Counted from the first letter of the stretch, positions 17,735 to 27,589 are shown. The stretch is DNA of 64,000 nt from Motilibacter aurantiacus (GCF_011250645.1 NZ_JAANNO010000001.1:32283-96282), one strand, 5' to 3'. The notes: generated from the sequence alone by a model not told the origin. Numbers and translations are program-made.

Positions 17735-19111
17735 ATGACCACCATCAGCAAGGGCGCGAACGTCCCGCTGCCCGGCACCCGCGTCTCGGCCGTCCTCGGC
17801 TGGCAGGCCGGCCCGGGCGTACCCGACGTGGACGCCTCCGCGCTGCTGCTGACCGCGGACGGGCGGGTCCGGTCCGACGCCGACTTCGTGTTCTACAACC
17901 AGCCCCAGCACGCCTCCGGTGCCGTGCGCCACGCCGGGAAGCAGGCCGGGCCGGGCGGCCCCGCGACCGACAGCCTCTCGGTCGACACCGGTGTCCTGGA
18001 GCCGGTCGTCGAGCGGGTCGTGATCGGTGCCTCGGCCGACCGCGGAAGCTTCGGCAGCGTCCCCGGCCTGCACCTGCGGGTGCTCGACGCCGACAGCGGC
18101 GCCGAGCTCGTCCGCTTCGACATCTCCGACGCCTCGACCGAGACCGCGTTCGTGTTCGGCGAGCTCTACCGCCGCGGCGGCGCCTGGAAGTTCCGGGCGG
18201 TCGGGCAGGGCTACGCCTCCGGCCTCGCCGGGCTCGCCTCCGACTTCGGCATCAGCGTCGACGACGAGCCGGCCCCCCCGCCCGTCGCCCCGGCTGCCGC
18301 CCCCGCCCCCGCCATCTCGCTGAAGAAGCAGCAGCTGGTGAACCTCGAGAAGAAGCTCGAGCAGCGGGGGGACCGCAAGCTCCTCGACCTGACCAAGCGG
18401 GCCGCGGTCTCGCTGGAGAAGAAGGGGCTCGGGGAGCACACGGCCCGGGTCGCGATCTGCCTGGACATCTCCGGGTCGATGCACCGTCTCTACTCGGGCG
18501 GCAAGATCCAGGCCCTCGCCGAGCGCGTGCTCGCGCTGGGCATGCGCTTCGACGACGACGCGAGCATCGACTGCTTCGTCTTCGGGGAGGGGGCGTACGA
18601 GGCCGGCTCCATGAGCCCGGACAACTACAGCGCCTACGTCCGCGAGATCCTCGCCTCGCACCGGCTCGAGGCCGGGACGTACTACGGCAAGGCCATGGGG
18701 GCCATCCGGAGGCACTACTTCGGCTCGGACGCCCCGCGCACGTCCCCCGCCCCGGGGGTGCCCGTCTACGTCATGTTCATCACCGACGGGGCGACGTTCG
18801 ACGAGGACGTGACCCGCAGCCACGTGATGTCGAGCTCGTACGAGCCGCTCTTCTGGCAGTTCATGGCCATCGGGCGCAGCAGCAAGTCCATCGACGCGAA
18901 GCCCTCCCGCTTCGGGCTCGGCGGCGGGGGACGCAGCGAGTTCGCGTTCCTCGAGGGGCTGGACGACATGTCCGGCCGGTTCCTCGACAACGCCGACTTC
19001 TTCGCGGTCGAGGACCCGGCCAACATCTCCGACGACGCGCTCTTCGACCTGCTGATGACCGAGTACCCGGAGTGGCTCAAGCAGGCGCGCCAGCGCGGGC
19101 TGGTGCGCTGA
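17735..19111 (+). CDS. TerD-vWA fusion protein (TerF-like)
   Basis: The 458-residue cytoplasmic protein begins with a TerD domain (residues about 1-180; DVDASALLL and [10 protein letters not shown] are the acidic calcium-binding segments). A short Pro/Ala linker and a charged coiled-coil stretch (about 190-235) lead to a von Willebrand factor A domain with the MIDAS motif DISGS near 243. TerD domains bind Ca2+ and vWA domains bind metal-dependent partners, so the protein probably links metal sensing to a membrane complex with TerC. The start ATG follows GAGGCAGGA. It ends at a perfect 20-bp hairpin shared with the TerC-like gene. Confidence 0.93.
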   Translation: MTTISKGANVPLPGTRVSAVLGWQAGPGVPDVDASALLLTADGRVRSDADFVFYNQPQHASGAVRHAGKQAGPGGPATDSLSVDTGVLEPVVERVVIGASADRGSFGSVPGLHLRVLDADSGAELVRFDISDASTETAFVFGELYRRGGAWKFRAVGQGYASGLAGLASDFGISVDDEPAPPPVAPAAAPAPAISLKKQQLVNLEKKLEQRGDRKLLDLTKRAAVSLEKKGLGEHTARVAICLDISGSMHRLYSGGKIQALAERVLALGMRFDDDASIDCFVFGEGAYEAGSMSPDNYSAYVREILASHRLEAGTYYGKAMGAIRRHYFGSDAPRTSPAPGVPVYVMFITDGATFDEDVTRSHVMSSSYEPLFWQFMAIGRSSKSIDAKPSRFGLGGGGRSEFAFLEGLDDMSGRFLDNADFFAVEDPANISDDALFDLLMTEYPEWLKQARQRGLVR

Positions 19112-19139
19112 GGCGCCCCCGGCCCCGTAGTCGCCGCAC

Positions 19140-19185
19140 ACGACGAACGACGCACCTCCCGGAGCGGAGGTGCGTCGTTCGTCGT
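19140..19185. terminator. Perfect 20-bp hairpin between TerD-vWA and TerC-like genes
   Basis: The arms 19140-19159 and 19166-19185 are perfectly complementary over 20 bp with a 6-nt loop. The genes on both sides converge on it. It lacks a T-tract in both directions. The length and perfection suggest a strong two-way terminator. Confidence 0.85.
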
Positions 19186-19227
19186 TCGGGGTCGGAGGCG
19201 GGCCGCGCCCGGAGCGGGGCGCGCCCG

Positions 19228-20355
19228 TCAGACCCGCGGGATCGAGGTCTCGTGCTCCTCGACGTGCCCGTCGAGCGTGACGATCTCGCCGTGGCCGACG
19301 TTCTTGTTGTGCTGCAACGAGCTGAGCAGGGCCGCGCCGATGAAGGCGACGCCGATGAGGCCGGTGATGACCTCGGGGACCTCGTGGCCGATGGACACGA
19401 GCATGATGACCGCGAGCGCGCCGATGGCCCAGTGGGCGCCGTGCTCGAGGTAGATGTACTGGGAGAGCGTTCCCTTGCGGACCAGGTAGACGGTCAGCGA
19501 GCGGATGTACATCGCGCCGATGCCGAGGCCGGCCGCGATGATGTAGATGTTGTTCGAGATGGCGAACGCGCCGATGACGCCGTCGAACGAGAACGACGCG
19601 TCGAGGACCTCGAGGTAGAGGAAGAGGAAGAAGCCGGCCTTGCCGGTCGCCTTCGCCGCCTGCGACGGGCCGCCGCGACGCGCGGGCGCCGCGTCCTCGC
19701 CGTCGTCGGCGATGCCCTGGCTCTCGAACAGCGACCCCAGGCCGTTGACCAGCAGGTACGTCATCACGCCGAGGACGCCGGAGAGCAGCACCTCGCCGGG
19801 CTCCTCGGCCAGGGTCTCCGCCGCCAGGGCCAGTGCGCCGAGGCCGAGCACCACCGCGAGCGCGTCGAGCTGGCCGAGCTTGGCGAGCGGGCGCTCGAGG
19901 AAGCCCAGCCAATGGTGCTCGCGCTCCTCGTCGAAGAGCCAGTCGAGGAAGAGCATGAGCAGGAACATGCCGCCGAACGCCGCGATGTCCGGGTGCGCCT
20001 CGTGCAGGAGGTACGCGTAGGTGCCCTCCTCCTCGGCGCTCCCGCCCTCGTTGGCCAACCGGATCGCCTCGACCGGCGACAGCTGCGCGGTGATGCCGAC
20101 GATCAGCAGCGGGAAGACCAGCCGCATGCCGAACACGGCGATCGCGATACCGATCGTGAGGAAGATCTTCTGCCAGAAGTCCGACATCCGGACGAGGATC
20201 TTCGCGTTGACGACGGCGTTGTCGAAGGAGAGCGAGATCTCGAGGATCGACAGGATGGCGACGAGGACCAGGGCCTCGGGGCCGCCGAGCACCAGGGCGG
20301 CTATGAGGCCGACGGCGGTGATGCCGAACGACCATCCGAAGGTACGGAGGATCAA
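19228..20355 (-). CDS. TerC-like integral membrane protein (DUF475)
   Basis: This 375-residue protein has about nine membrane helices. The paired acidic motifs ISLSFDNAVVNAKIL and DASFSFDGVIGAFA are the TerC-family signatures, with Asp/Asn inside the membrane. The start is a TTG at 20353-20355, chosen because GAGGAGAG precedes it by 4 nt and because homologues begin at LRTFGWSF. TerC proteins are linked to metal-ion efflux and to tellurite and oxidative stress. In Ter systems they are thought to anchor TerD and vWA partners at the membrane. TerD lies 198 nt upstream in the same direction. Confidence 0.9.
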   Translation of the reverse strand: MILRTFGWSFGITAVGLIAALVLGGPEALVLVAILSILEISLSFDNAVVNAKILVRMSDFWQKIFLTIGIAIAVFGMRLVFPLLIVGITAQLSPVEAIRLANEGGSAEEEGTYAYLLHEAHPDIAAFGGMFLLMLFLDWLFDEEREHHWLGFLERPLAKLGQLDALAVVLGLGALALAAETLAEEPGEVLLSGVLGVMTYLLVNGLGSLFESQGIADDGEDAAPARRGGPSQAAKATGKAGFFLFLYLEVLDASFSFDGVIGAFAISNNIYIIAAGLGIGAMYIRSLTVYLVRKGTLSQYIYLEHGAHWAIGALAVIMLVSIGHEVPEVITGLIGVAFIGAALLSSLQHNKNVGHGEIVTLDGHVEEHETSIPRV

Positions 20356-20447
20356 CGTCTCTCCTCGAGTGCGACTGACGCTCCGGGCGGAGCTACGGAC
20401 ATTCGGCCGAAGCGTATCCGCGCGATGGGGTCGGTGCGCACGCACGA

Positions 20448-20480
20448 CGGCCCGGCGCCTCGCGAGGAAGCGCCGGGCCG
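20448..20480 (-). terminator. Hairpin downstream of terD
   Basis: CGGCCCGGCGC and GCGCCGGGCCG form an 11-bp perfect stem with an 11-nt loop in the 198-nt gap between terD and the TerC-like gene, both on the minus strand. It suggests that the two are mostly transcribed separately. Confidence 0.6.
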
Positions 20481-20553
20481 GCGTGGGAAGTGACGGGCGG
20501 CCGCCCCGCGGACGGAGCGGCGCGCCCGCCCTGCAGGCGGAGTGCGGGGAAGG

Positions 20554-21135
20554 TCAGACCCCGACGCCGAAGTCGGAGGCGATGCCGCGTAGGCCCGAGG
20601 CGTAGCCCTGGCCGACCGCGCGGAACTTCCACTCCGCGCCGTTGCGGTAGACCTCGCCGAAGACCATCGCGGTCTCGGTGGAGGCGTCCTCGGACAGGTC
20701 GTAGCGCGCCAGCTCCTCGTTGTTGTCGGCGTTGACGACGCGGATGAAGGCGTTGCGCACCTGGCCGAAGCTCTGCGAGCGCGTCTCGGCGTCGTAGATG
20801 GAGACCGCGAACACGACCTTGTCGGCCTCGGCCGGCATCGCCGGCAGCGAGAGCTTGATCTGCTCGTCGTCGCCCTCGCCCTCACCGGTAAGGTTGTCGC
20901 CGGTGTGCTCGACGGCGCCCTCGGGGCTCTTGAGGTTGTTGAAGAACACGAAGTGCTTGTCCGAGAGCACCTTGCCGTCGGCCTTGACGAGGATCGCCGA
21001 GGCGTCGAGGTCGAAGTCGGTGCCCGTCGTCGTGCGGACGTCCCAGCCCAGGCCGACGATCGCGTTGTTCAGGCCGGCCGGCCCGGCCTGCTTGGTGAGC
21101 GAGACATTCCCGCCCTTGGAAAGGCTGACTCCCAC
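20554..21135 (-). CDS. terD: TerD family protein
   Basis: The 193-residue protein has the normal TerD length and motifs: [11 protein letters not shown] at the N-terminus, then [17 protein letters not shown] and [17 protein letters not shown], which supply the calcium-binding acidic residues. The tail [19 protein letters not shown] is also canonical. The start is a GTG at 21133-21135 behind GGAGG. TerD proteins are cytoplasmic Ca2+-binding members of tellurite and stress resistance systems, and work with TerC. The coiled-coil gene lies 141 nt upstream on the same strand. Confidence 0.95.
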   Translation of the reverse strand: MGVSLSKGGNVSLTKQAGPAGLNNAIVGLGWDVRTTTGTDFDLDASAILVKADGKVLSDKHFVFFNNLKSPEGAVEHTGDNLTGEGEGDDEQIKLSLPAMPAEADKVVFAVSIYDAETRSQSFGQVRNAFIRVVNADNNEELARYDLSEDASTETAMVFGEVYRNGAEWKFRAVGQGYASGLRGIASDFGVGV

Positions 21136-21157
21136 GAGGGACCTCCGGTTGTGATCG

Positions 21158-21175
21158 TGGGCGAACGTACGCCCA
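21158..21175. promoter_or_regulatory. Inverted repeat upstream of terD
   Basis: TGGGCG and CGCCCA flank a 6-nt centre, 23 nt above the terD start codon. The place suits an operator. No matching copy was found upstream of the TerD-vWA gene. Confidence 0.3.
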
Positions 21176-21276
21176 ACGTCTTCGTGGCCTTGAACGCCGG
21201 GGATACGGCGACTGGTTCCGGAGCCTAGCCCCACGCCGCGTGATCCAGCTCATGACACCGCCCCGCGGGCGGGCGG

Positions 21277-22500
21277 TCAGCGGGCGCGGGCGGCGCGGAT
21301 CTCGCCCACGACCGACGCCGCGCCGGCCGCGACCGCTTCGAGCTCGCGCAGGTACGCCTCCCAGTCCGGGTGCGGCCGGTCCTGCACGGACTCGGCCGCC
21401 CTGTCGAGCCGCAAGGCGAGCGCGTCCAGCGCCTGCACCCACCGCTGGGGCAGGGGCTCACCCCCGGCCAGCGCCAGCCGCTGGGCGTCGCGGACGGCGA
21501 AGCGGGCGGCCTTGAGCGGAGCCGTCGGGTCCGCCACCGCGGCCTCCAGCCGCTCGCGCCGGCGGCCCACCCCCGTCACCGCCTCCTCCGCCTGGTCCAG
21601 GGCGTCGGCCGCGGCCGCGACGGCCGCCTCGGCCTCGGCGCTCTCGCCGGCACGGCCGGCTCGGGCGGCGTCGTCGAGCAGGTCGCGGGCCTGGCGCACC
21701 CGCTCGGCCGCTCCGGGGAGCGCGGCCTCGACGTCGTGCCAGGAGGAGGCGACGAACCCGCGCCGCAGCGCGGACAGTGCCGGCCCCACGCCCGCCAGCC
21801 GGTGCTCGACGGCGTCGGCCCGGGTGCGCAGCGACGACAGCCGGCGGCGTACGGCCTCCCGGCGGCTCGGCAGCTCCTCGGCGGCAGCGCGTGCACGGTC
21901 GGCCTGCGCCGCCACCCGGTCCGCCAGCTCGACGGCCGCGGCGACACCGAGCCGCGCCGCGCCGCCGTCGAGCCGGGCGGCGTCCTGCTCGGCGGCGGCC
22001 AGCAGCTCGCCGGCGCTGCCGGGAGCCAGCCCGTCCGCCGCCAGCCGGGCGACCGCCTCCCGCGCCGCGGCCAGGGCCGAGCGGGCTGCGGCGACCCGCG
22101 GCGGGAGCTGGGCGAGCGCCGCGTCCACGACGGCGAGCGGCGCGGCCGAGCGGGCGGCGAAGGCGTCGAGCTCGGCCGAGCAGCGCCGCATGCGCTCCAG
22201 GACCGCCTCGAAGTCCCGCTCGGCCGCGCCCGGCGCCCCGGGGACGTCGTCCTCGTCCAGCGGGTGCGCGTCGATGGCGGCGAGATAAGCCGCGCCGAGC
22301 ACGTCGGCGGCCCGGTCCAGCGGGGCGAACTCCGCGCGCAGCCGCCCTCCCGGGCCCTGCGGGTCGAGGGTGGCGGCGGCGTCCACGCGTGCGCGGAGGT
22401 CGCGCTGGGCGCGGTCCACCGCGTAGAAGGACTCGATCAGGGCGTCCCGCGCCGCCAGGGCACGCTCGGCCTGGGCGTTGCGGCCGCGACGGCCCAGCAC
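21277..22500 (-). CDS. Ala-rich coiled-coil protein next to terD
   Basis: The start is GTG 22498-22500, with an AAGGAG ribosome site 8 nt upstream; a longer in-frame ATG at 22575 lacks one. The 407-residue product is almost entirely Ala/Arg/Glu/Leu heptad-like helix (for example ELADRVAAQADRARAAAEEL), with no signal peptide or membrane helix. It resembles the long coiled-coil hypothetical proteins seen beside TerD genes in actinobacteria; a scaffold role is inference. The sense that it belongs to the Ter island comes from position and direction only. Confidence 0.7.
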   Translation of the reverse strand: MLGRRGRNAQAERALAARDALIESFYAVDRAQRDLRARVDAAATLDPQGPGGRLRAEFAPLDRAADVLGAAYLAAIDAHPLDEDDVPGAPGAAERDFEAVLERMRRCSAELDAFAARSAAPLAVVDAALAQLPPRVAAARSALAAAREAVARLAADGLAPGSAGELLAAAEQDAARLDGGAARLGVAAAVELADRVAAQADRARAAAEELPSRREAVRRRLSSLRTRADAVEHRLAGVGPALSALRRGFVASSWHDVEAALPGAAERVRQARDLLDDAARAGRAGESAEAEAAVAAAADALDQAEEAVTGVGRRRERLEAAVADPTAPLKAARFAVRDAQRLALAGGEPLPQRWVQALDALALRLDRAAESVQDRPHPDWEAYLRELEAVAAGAASVVGEIRAARAR

Positions 22501-22629
22501 CCGATCGGCTCCTTCCGTTGGCTGTCCGGCAACGCTACCCCCGGCGCCCGCCCTGCTCGCCGAACGTTTCCACACCGCTCACCCCGCGGCCACCTGCCCG
22601 GCGCGTGCCGTGGCGCCGGCTGAGAGAGC

Positions 22630-23508
22630 ATGGGGATCATGCGAGCCCTCGCCGGACCGCGGACGAGCCTGGCGCCCCAGGTCGTCGCCCACCGCGGAGC
22701 CTCCGCCGACGTCGCCGAGCACACGCTCGCGGCGTACGAGAAAGCGATCGCGGACGGGGCCGACGCCCTCGAGTGCGACGTCCGGCTGACCCGCGACGGG
22801 CACCTGGTCTGCGTGCACGACCGGACCGTCGACCGGACCTCCGACGGGCGCGGGGTCGTGTCCGCCCTCGAGCTCGCGGACCTGTCCCAGCTCGACTTCG
22901 AGTCGTGGGCCGGGCAGGGGCGCTGGCACGCCGAGGGCGTCGACCGTGACGAGCGTGGCGTCCTCTCCCTGGACCGGCTGCTCGGCCTGGTGCGCAGCGC
23001 GGGACGACCGGTACAGCTGGCCATCGAGACCAAGCACCCCACGCGCTGGGCCGGCCGCGTCGAGCGCACCCTCTGCGAGCTGCTGGAGCGGCACGGCCTG
23101 GCCCGGCCGCGCCCGGGCGAGGCGAGCACCGTCCGCGTCATGAGCTTCAGCACCACTGCCCTGCGCCGGGTCGGCGAGCAGGCGCCCGGCCTGCCGCTGG
23201 TGTGGCTGACGAGCCGTCACCGGCTGGGGATGAGCGCGGGCCGGGCGGCCGGCGTGCGCGTCCCCGCGATCGGCGGCCTGCTGGCCGGGCTGCCCGCGGG
23301 GGTCGCCGGGTTCGGGCCGAGCATCGGGCTGCTGCGTGAGCGGCCCGAGCTGGTGGAGGCGACCCACCGGCGCGGCCGCGCGGTGCACGTCTGGACGGTC
23401 GACGACCCCGCCGACGCCCGCCTCTGCGTCGAGCTGGGCGTCGACGTCGTGATCACGAACCGGCCGGCGGCGCTGCGGGCACAGCTCAGCGGGCTCGGCG
23501 TCGGCTGA
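22630..23508 (+). CDS. Glycerophosphodiester phosphodiesterase
   Basis: This 292-residue TIM-barrel enzyme hydrolyses glycerophosphodiesters to sn-glycerol 3-phosphate and an alcohol. AHRGASADVAEHT contains the catalytic His and Glu, and ECDVRLTRDGHLVCVHD supplies the metal-binding Glu/Asp and second His. WTVDDPADA near the C-terminus is also typical. No signal peptide is seen, so it acts in the cytoplasm. The start ATG 22630 is taken from the GAGAGAGC upstream; ATG 22639 is an alternative. It is divergent from the coiled-coil gene and convergent to the propeller gene with 9 nt between the stops. Confidence 0.92.
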   Translation: MGIMRALAGPRTSLAPQVVAHRGASADVAEHTLAAYEKAIADGADALECDVRLTRDGHLVCVHDRTVDRTSDGRGVVSALELADLSQLDFESWAGQGRWHAEGVDRDERGVLSLDRLLGLVRSAGRPVQLAIETKHPTRWAGRVERTLCELLERHGLARPRPGEASTVRVMSFSTTALRRVGEQAPGLPLVWLTSRHRLGMSAGRAAGVRVPAIGGLLAGLPAGVAGFGPSIGLLRERPELVEATHRRGRAVHVWTVDDPADARLCVELGVDVVITNRPAALRAQLSGLGVG

Positions 23509-23517
23509 CGCCCGGCC

Positions 23518-24438
23518 TCAGGCCGCTGCGGCGAGTCGCCGGACCAGCTCGGTGCGCAGCTCGTGGGCCCCGTCCGGGCGGGTGCCCTCGTAGTAGACGC
23601 GCCATCCCTCGGCCACCGGGACGGCGCTGACGTAGCGCAGCCCGCCGGGCGGGTGCGGCGAGACCAGCGCCGGCTCGTCCCCGACCGCGGTGAACGTGCC
23701 GTCCGGCAGCGTCCCGACCGCGAGCCCGGTCTGCTCCTCCCAGTTCTGCCCGGCCGTGGCCCGGCCGTCGTAGTACGCCAGCAGCCGTCCGCCCTCCTCG
23801 ACGACGCAGCTGACCCGCACGCCGCGGGCGTCCCACAGCCCGGGCCGGCCGGACAGCGCGGTCCCGCGCCACTGCCAGTCGACGCCGTCGGCGCTCGTCG
23901 CGTACTCGGTCGTCATCCGGTCGGTGGCGAGCGGGTCGTCCAGCGGGTGCACCGAGGCCCACAGGTGCCAGAGCCCGCCGTGCCGGACCACGACCGGGTC
24001 CTTGGGCGCGGCCAGCTCGGTGCACGGCAGGACGGTCCGTGGCGTCGCCTCGGCGAGCCCCTCCGGCGTGTCGGCCTCCAGCAGGTCGACCCGCCAGCCG
24101 CGGGTGCCCGGGATGGCCGCGCTGACGTACATGCGCCAGCGGCCCTCGGGGGTGACGACGACCGCCGGGCGCTCGAGCGACTCGGCCGCGAACGCGTCCT
24201 TCCCGACGACCGCGACGGTCTCGAAGCGGGCCCCGTCGGCCGAGCGGGCCAGCACGTTGGCGAACCCGCGGCCCTCGCCCACCGGCCGGCGCAAGCGGTA
24301 GGCGAGGTAGAAGACGCCGTCGACGAGGAGCGCGCTCGGGCCGCCGGCCCAGGCGCCGGGACGACCCTCCGGGGGCTCCACCACCACGGTGCCCGCGTCC
24401 CAGTCGATCGCAGGCAGCCCCTCCGGAAGCTCGGTCAC
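23518..24438 (-). CDS. Beta-propeller glycosidase-like protein
   Basis: The GTG start (24436-24438) is 8 nt after GGAGGA. The 306-residue protein shows repeated propeller blades with [21 protein letters not shown] and [16 protein letters not shown] segments, as in five-bladed propellers of glycoside hydrolase families 43 and 130. It has no signal peptide. Possible acidic catalytic residues are spread and cannot be assigned by eye. A sugar-phosphorolysing or hydrolysing role is therefore only a guess. It is divergent from the APS kinase gene with 136 nt between the starts. Confidence 0.65.
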   Translation of the reverse strand: MTELPEGLPAIDWDAGTVVVEPPEGRPGAWAGGPSALLVDGVFYLAYRLRRPVGEGRGFANVLARSADGARFETVAVVGKDAFAAESLERPAVVVTPEGRWRMYVSAAIPGTRGWRVDLLEADTPEGLAEATPRTVLPCTELAAPKDPVVVRHGGLWHLWASVHPLDDPLATDRMTTEYATSADGVDWQWRGTALSGRPGLWDARGVRVSCVVEEGGRLLAYYDGRATAGQNWEEQTGLAVGTLPDGTFTAVGDEPALVSPHPPGGLRYVSAVPVAEGWRVYYEGTRPDGAHELRTELVRRLAAAA

Positions 24439-24574
24439 GGTGCAGTTCCTCCACAAGGGCCGTCGCGAGGTGTCGGGCGGGCTCCCGAGGATCGTCCACC
24501 GCCGACCGGGCGCGCAAACGTCCGGGCGGCCCGTCCCGAGGGGCGGACGGTGGCGGTGCGCGAAGCTGGGGCCC

Positions 24575-25924
24575 ATGAGCAGCGAGATCTCCGTCGTCGT
24601 CGACGACGCCACCGCCGACGACGTCGAGCTGGCCCTGGCCGGGGCGTACGCCGGCGGCCCGCGGGTGCCGACCGCCGCGGAGCGCGCGGCGTCGGGGCTG
24701 CCGCTCGCCGTGCCGGTCCCCCCGGACGCCGTGGCGGAGGGCGGGCGCGTCGTGCTCGTCGACCCCGAGGCCGTCCCCTTCGCCGCCCTGACCGTGACGG
24801 AGACGGTGCAGGAGGACGGGCGGGCGCTCGCGGCGGGCCCGCTGGAGCGGCTGCGCCGCCGCAGCCCGGGCATCTTCGCCGCGCTGCGGCTTCCCCCCGA
24901 GCAGGCGCGCGCCGAGGCGGACGGGCCGGTGCTCGCCGTCCCGTGCGCCCGCCCGCTGCACGCGCACGACGTGGAGGCGGTCCGCGCGGCCGCCGAGCGG
25001 GAGGGGGCGCAGGTCCTGCTGCTCGCCCTCGTCGGTGCGGGGCAGGGCTTCGCGCCCGAGCAGCTGGTGCGGGCGCTGCGCCCGCTCGGGTGGCGGCTCC
25101 GGCTCGTCCCGCTCCCGGCGCACCCGGGGCTGGGGCCCGTGGCCGCGGCGGGGCTGGCGGTCCAGGTCGCCGCGGCGTACGGGGCCGGCCGTGTCCTGCT
25201 CCCCCACGAGCCCGGGCTCGAGCAGGGGATCGGGGACGCGCCCGCCGTCCCCGTCGAGGTGGGCCCGGCAGGGCCGCTCCCGGCGGCCGAGCTCCGCGAG
25301 CTGCTCGACCGCGGGGACCCGCTGCCGCCCGGCTACACCTCCCCCGCGGGCGAGCGCGCGCTCCGGCACGCCCACCCGCCCGCTGCCGAGCGCGGGCTGG
25401 TGCTGCTGTTCACGGGGCTGTCCGGCTCGGGCAAGTCCACCATCGCGCGAGCCGTGGTCGAGGCGGTCCTGGAGCGGACGGACCGCACCGTCACGCTGCT
25501 GGACGGGGACGTCGTCCGCACCATGCTCTCCTCGGGGCTGGGCTTCTCGCGCCCGGACCGCGAGCTCAACGTGCGCCGCATCGGCTGGGTCGCGGCCGAG
25601 ATCGCCCGGCACGGCGGCACGGCGGTGTGCGCCCCGATCGCCCCGTACGCGTCTGTGCGCGCGGACGTGCGGGCGATGGCCGAGCGGGCCGGGGCGTACG
25701 TCCTCGTCCACGTGGCCACGCCGCTGCAGGTGTGCGAGGCGCGGGACCGCAAGGGCCTCTACGCGAAGGCGCGGGCCGGGCTGATCCCCGAGTTCACCGG
25801 CATCTCGGACCCGTACGAGGAGCCGGCCGACGCCGACCTGGTGCTCGACACCTCCGAGATGTCCCTGGAGGAGTGCGTCGAGCGGGTCTGGCGGCTGCTC
25901 CGGGCGCGGCGTCTCGTCGGGTGA
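24575..25924 (+). CDS. cysC: Adenylylsulfate kinase with degenerate ATP-sulfurylase domain
   Basis: This 449-residue protein ends in a full APS kinase (about residues 270-449): P-loop [29 protein letters not shown] and [17 protein letters not shown]. It makes PAPS from APS and ATP. The N-terminal 260 residues look like the ATP-sulfurylase (Sat) fold, but the catalytic QxRNPxHxxH motif reads [11 protein letters not shown], so sulfurylase activity is doubtful. A separate CysD-CysN sulfurylase is encoded 3.5-5.7 kb downstream. The start ATG 24575 is 136 nt from the divergent propeller gene. Confidence 0.88.
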   Translation: MSSEISVVVDDATADDVELALAGAYAGGPRVPTAAERAASGLPLAVPVPPDAVAEGGRVVLVDPEAVPFAALTVTETVQEDGRALAAGPLERLRRRSPGIFAALRLPPEQARAEADGPVLAVPCARPLHAHDVEAVRAAAEREGAQVLLLALVGAGQGFAPEQLVRALRPLGWRLRLVPLPAHPGLGPVAAAGLAVQVAAAYGAGRVLLPHEPGLEQGIGDAPAVPVEVGPAGPLPAAELRELLDRGDPLPPGYTSPAGERALRHAHPPAAERGLVLLFTGLSGSGKSTIARAVVEAVLERTDRTVTLLDGDVVRTMLSSGLGFSRPDRELNVRRIGWVAAEIARHGGTAVCAPIAPYASVRADVRAMAERAGAYVLVHVATPLQVCEARDRKGLYAKARAGLIPEFTGISDPYEEPADADLVLDTSEMSLEECVERVWRLLRARRLVG

Positions 25925-26035
25925 CCGCAGGCGGAAACGGCGTGCCACCGCGCGCGCCGGCCGATACGGTGCCCGGAGGGCAGCCGTGGGGGACGCCGGC
26001 GGCAGGGGCAGCCGTGAGAGAACGCCGGGGGCGAC

Positions 26036-26773
26036 GTGAGCGACGCAGCCAGGGCACGCCGGAGGCGTCCCTCGATGGCCGACATCGCCAGCGTGCCCGC
26101 GCAGCGGCCGAGCGTCACGCACCTGGTGGGCGGTGCCCGCGGCTTCCTCGAGGCCGTGGTGCCCGGCGCGCTGCTCGTCTCGTTCTACCCGCTCACCAAC
26201 CGGCTCGGGCTCTCCCTCGGCGTGGCGCTGGCCGCGTCGGCCGCCGTGGCGGCGGTCCGGCTGGCCCGGCGCGAGCGCCTCGTGCCCGCGATCGGCGGGC
26301 TCGTCGTCACCGGCGCCGGGGCCGCGCTGGCGCTGCGCTCCGGCAACGCCGAGGACGCGTACCTGCCCGGGCTCGTCGGCACGCTCTTCCTGGTCGTCGT
26401 CTGCCTCGGCTCCGCCGCGCTGCGCTGGCCGCTCGCCGGCCTGCTCCTCACGCTCTTCGGCGGGCAGCCCGTGTCCTCCTGGCGCGGCGACCCCCGCCGG
26501 CTGCGCAACTACCGCGTCGTCACGACCGTGTTCGGGCTCGGGTACGCCGTCCGCGCCTGCATCCAGTGGCCGCTCTACCTGGCCGGCTCCTTCACCGGCA
26601 TGGGCATCGCCAAGCTGGTCCTCGGGATGCCGCTGTACGCGGTGTGCGGGCTGCTCTCCTGGGCCTGGCTGCGCCGGCTGAACCGGCGCGACCCGCAGGT
26701 CGTCATCCCGCGGCAGGCCCGGCCGGGGCACGACACGGCGCGCCCGGCCCTGGACGCCACCACCGCGCAGTAG
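26036..26773 (+). CDS. DUF3159 integral membrane protein
   Basis: The 245-residue product has about six hydrophobic helices between residues 35 and 225. The segment GARGFLEAVVPGALLVSFYPLTN is typical of DUF3159/VC0807-type membrane proteins, whose function is not established. A polar N-terminus of 25 residues and a C-terminal tail lie outside the membrane. The start is a GTG with a purine-rich GGGGGCGA upstream. It is followed at 54 nt by the CxC-motif protein, with which it may be co-transcribed. Confidence 0.75.
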   Translation: MSDAARARRRRPSMADIASVPAQRPSVTHLVGGARGFLEAVVPGALLVSFYPLTNRLGLSLGVALAASAAVAAVRLARRERLVPAIGGLVVTGAGAALALRSGNAEDAYLPGLVGTLFLVVVCLGSAALRWPLAGLLLTLFGGQPVSSWRGDPRRLRNYRVVTTVFGLGYAVRACIQWPLYLAGSFTGMGIAKLVLGMPLYAVCGLLSWAWLRRLNRRDPQVVIPRQARPGHDTARPALDATTAQ

Positions 26774-26827
26774 CCCTGCGGCGGCGGCCCGCTCGCGTCC
26801 TCGCCGCGCGGTGGCACACTTGACGGA

Positions 26828-27589
26828 ATGGCAGGCTGGCCCGGAGACGGTGAGAGCTCGCGGCCGGACGGCCCTTCCGACCGGCGCCCCGAGGACGCCT
26901 GGGAGTGGCGCGTCCCCGATGACGCGAGGGAGCTGGAGCCCGACCGGCAGGCGTGGCTGCGCGAGCAGCGCGAGCGTGCGCGGGCGAGCACCAGGTCCCC
27001 CGGACGGCGCCGGCTGCGCGCCGCGCTCCCATTCCTCGTCATCGCCGCCCTCGTCCTCGCGCTGAGCGCCCCGGCGCTGCTGCTGTCACCCCAGGCCCCG
27101 CGCGGGACGCTCCCGCTCGCCGCCCGGCACGGGAGGGTCGCCACCGTCGGGGGTCTGCTGCCCGATGTGCAGCTGCAGACCCTGGGCGCCCGCGCGACGA
27201 GCGCACGCAACGCCCGTGCGGCGGTCGTCGTGGTGCTGCCGTCCGGCGGGTGCGACTGCCATCCGCTCGTCCTGGACGTCGTGGGCCGGGCGCGCGCCGT
27301 CGGGGTCTACCCGTGGCTGGTGAGCAGCGGGAACGAGCAGCTGGCGGCCGACGAGTTCGCGATCGCCACCCGCCGAGCGCGTGGCGTGGTCGCGCAGGAC
27401 CCGGGAGCGTTGCTCTGGCGCGCGCTCGGGGCCTCCGAGCCGACGCTCGTCCTCGTCCACGCCGACGGCATCATCGCGGCGATCGAGCCGGCCGACCGGC
27501 AGAGCCTGCCCGCCCTCGGCCAGTGGCTCGACGAGCAGCTGCCGGGCCTGCTGCGGCCGGGGCCGGTGCCGGACACCGCCCACGCCTGA
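26828..27589 (+). CDS. Membrane-anchored thioredoxin-like protein with CxC motif
   Basis: The 253-residue protein has a charged cytoplasmic N-terminus (1-60), one membrane helix (about 64-87; ALPFLVIAALVLALSAPALL) and an external domain of about 160 residues. The domain holds SGGCDCHPLV, where CxC stands in the place of the thioredoxin CxxC, and the pattern of strands (AAVVVVLPSG, PWLVSSGN, TLVLVHADG) suits a thioredoxin/AhpC-like fold. A redox role at the cell surface is inference. The cis-Pro of thioredoxins is not obvious. Confidence 0.65.
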   Translation: MAGWPGDGESSRPDGPSDRRPEDAWEWRVPDDARELEPDRQAWLREQRERARASTRSPGRRRLRAALPFLVIAALVLALSAPALLLSPQAPRGTLPLAARHGRVATVGGLLPDVQLQTLGARATSARNARAAVVVVLPSGGCDCHPLVLDVVGRARAVGVYPWLVSSGNEQLAADEFAIATRRARGVVAQDPGALLWRALGASEPTLVLVHADGIIAAIEPADRQSLPALGQWLDEQLPGLLRPGPVPDTAHA

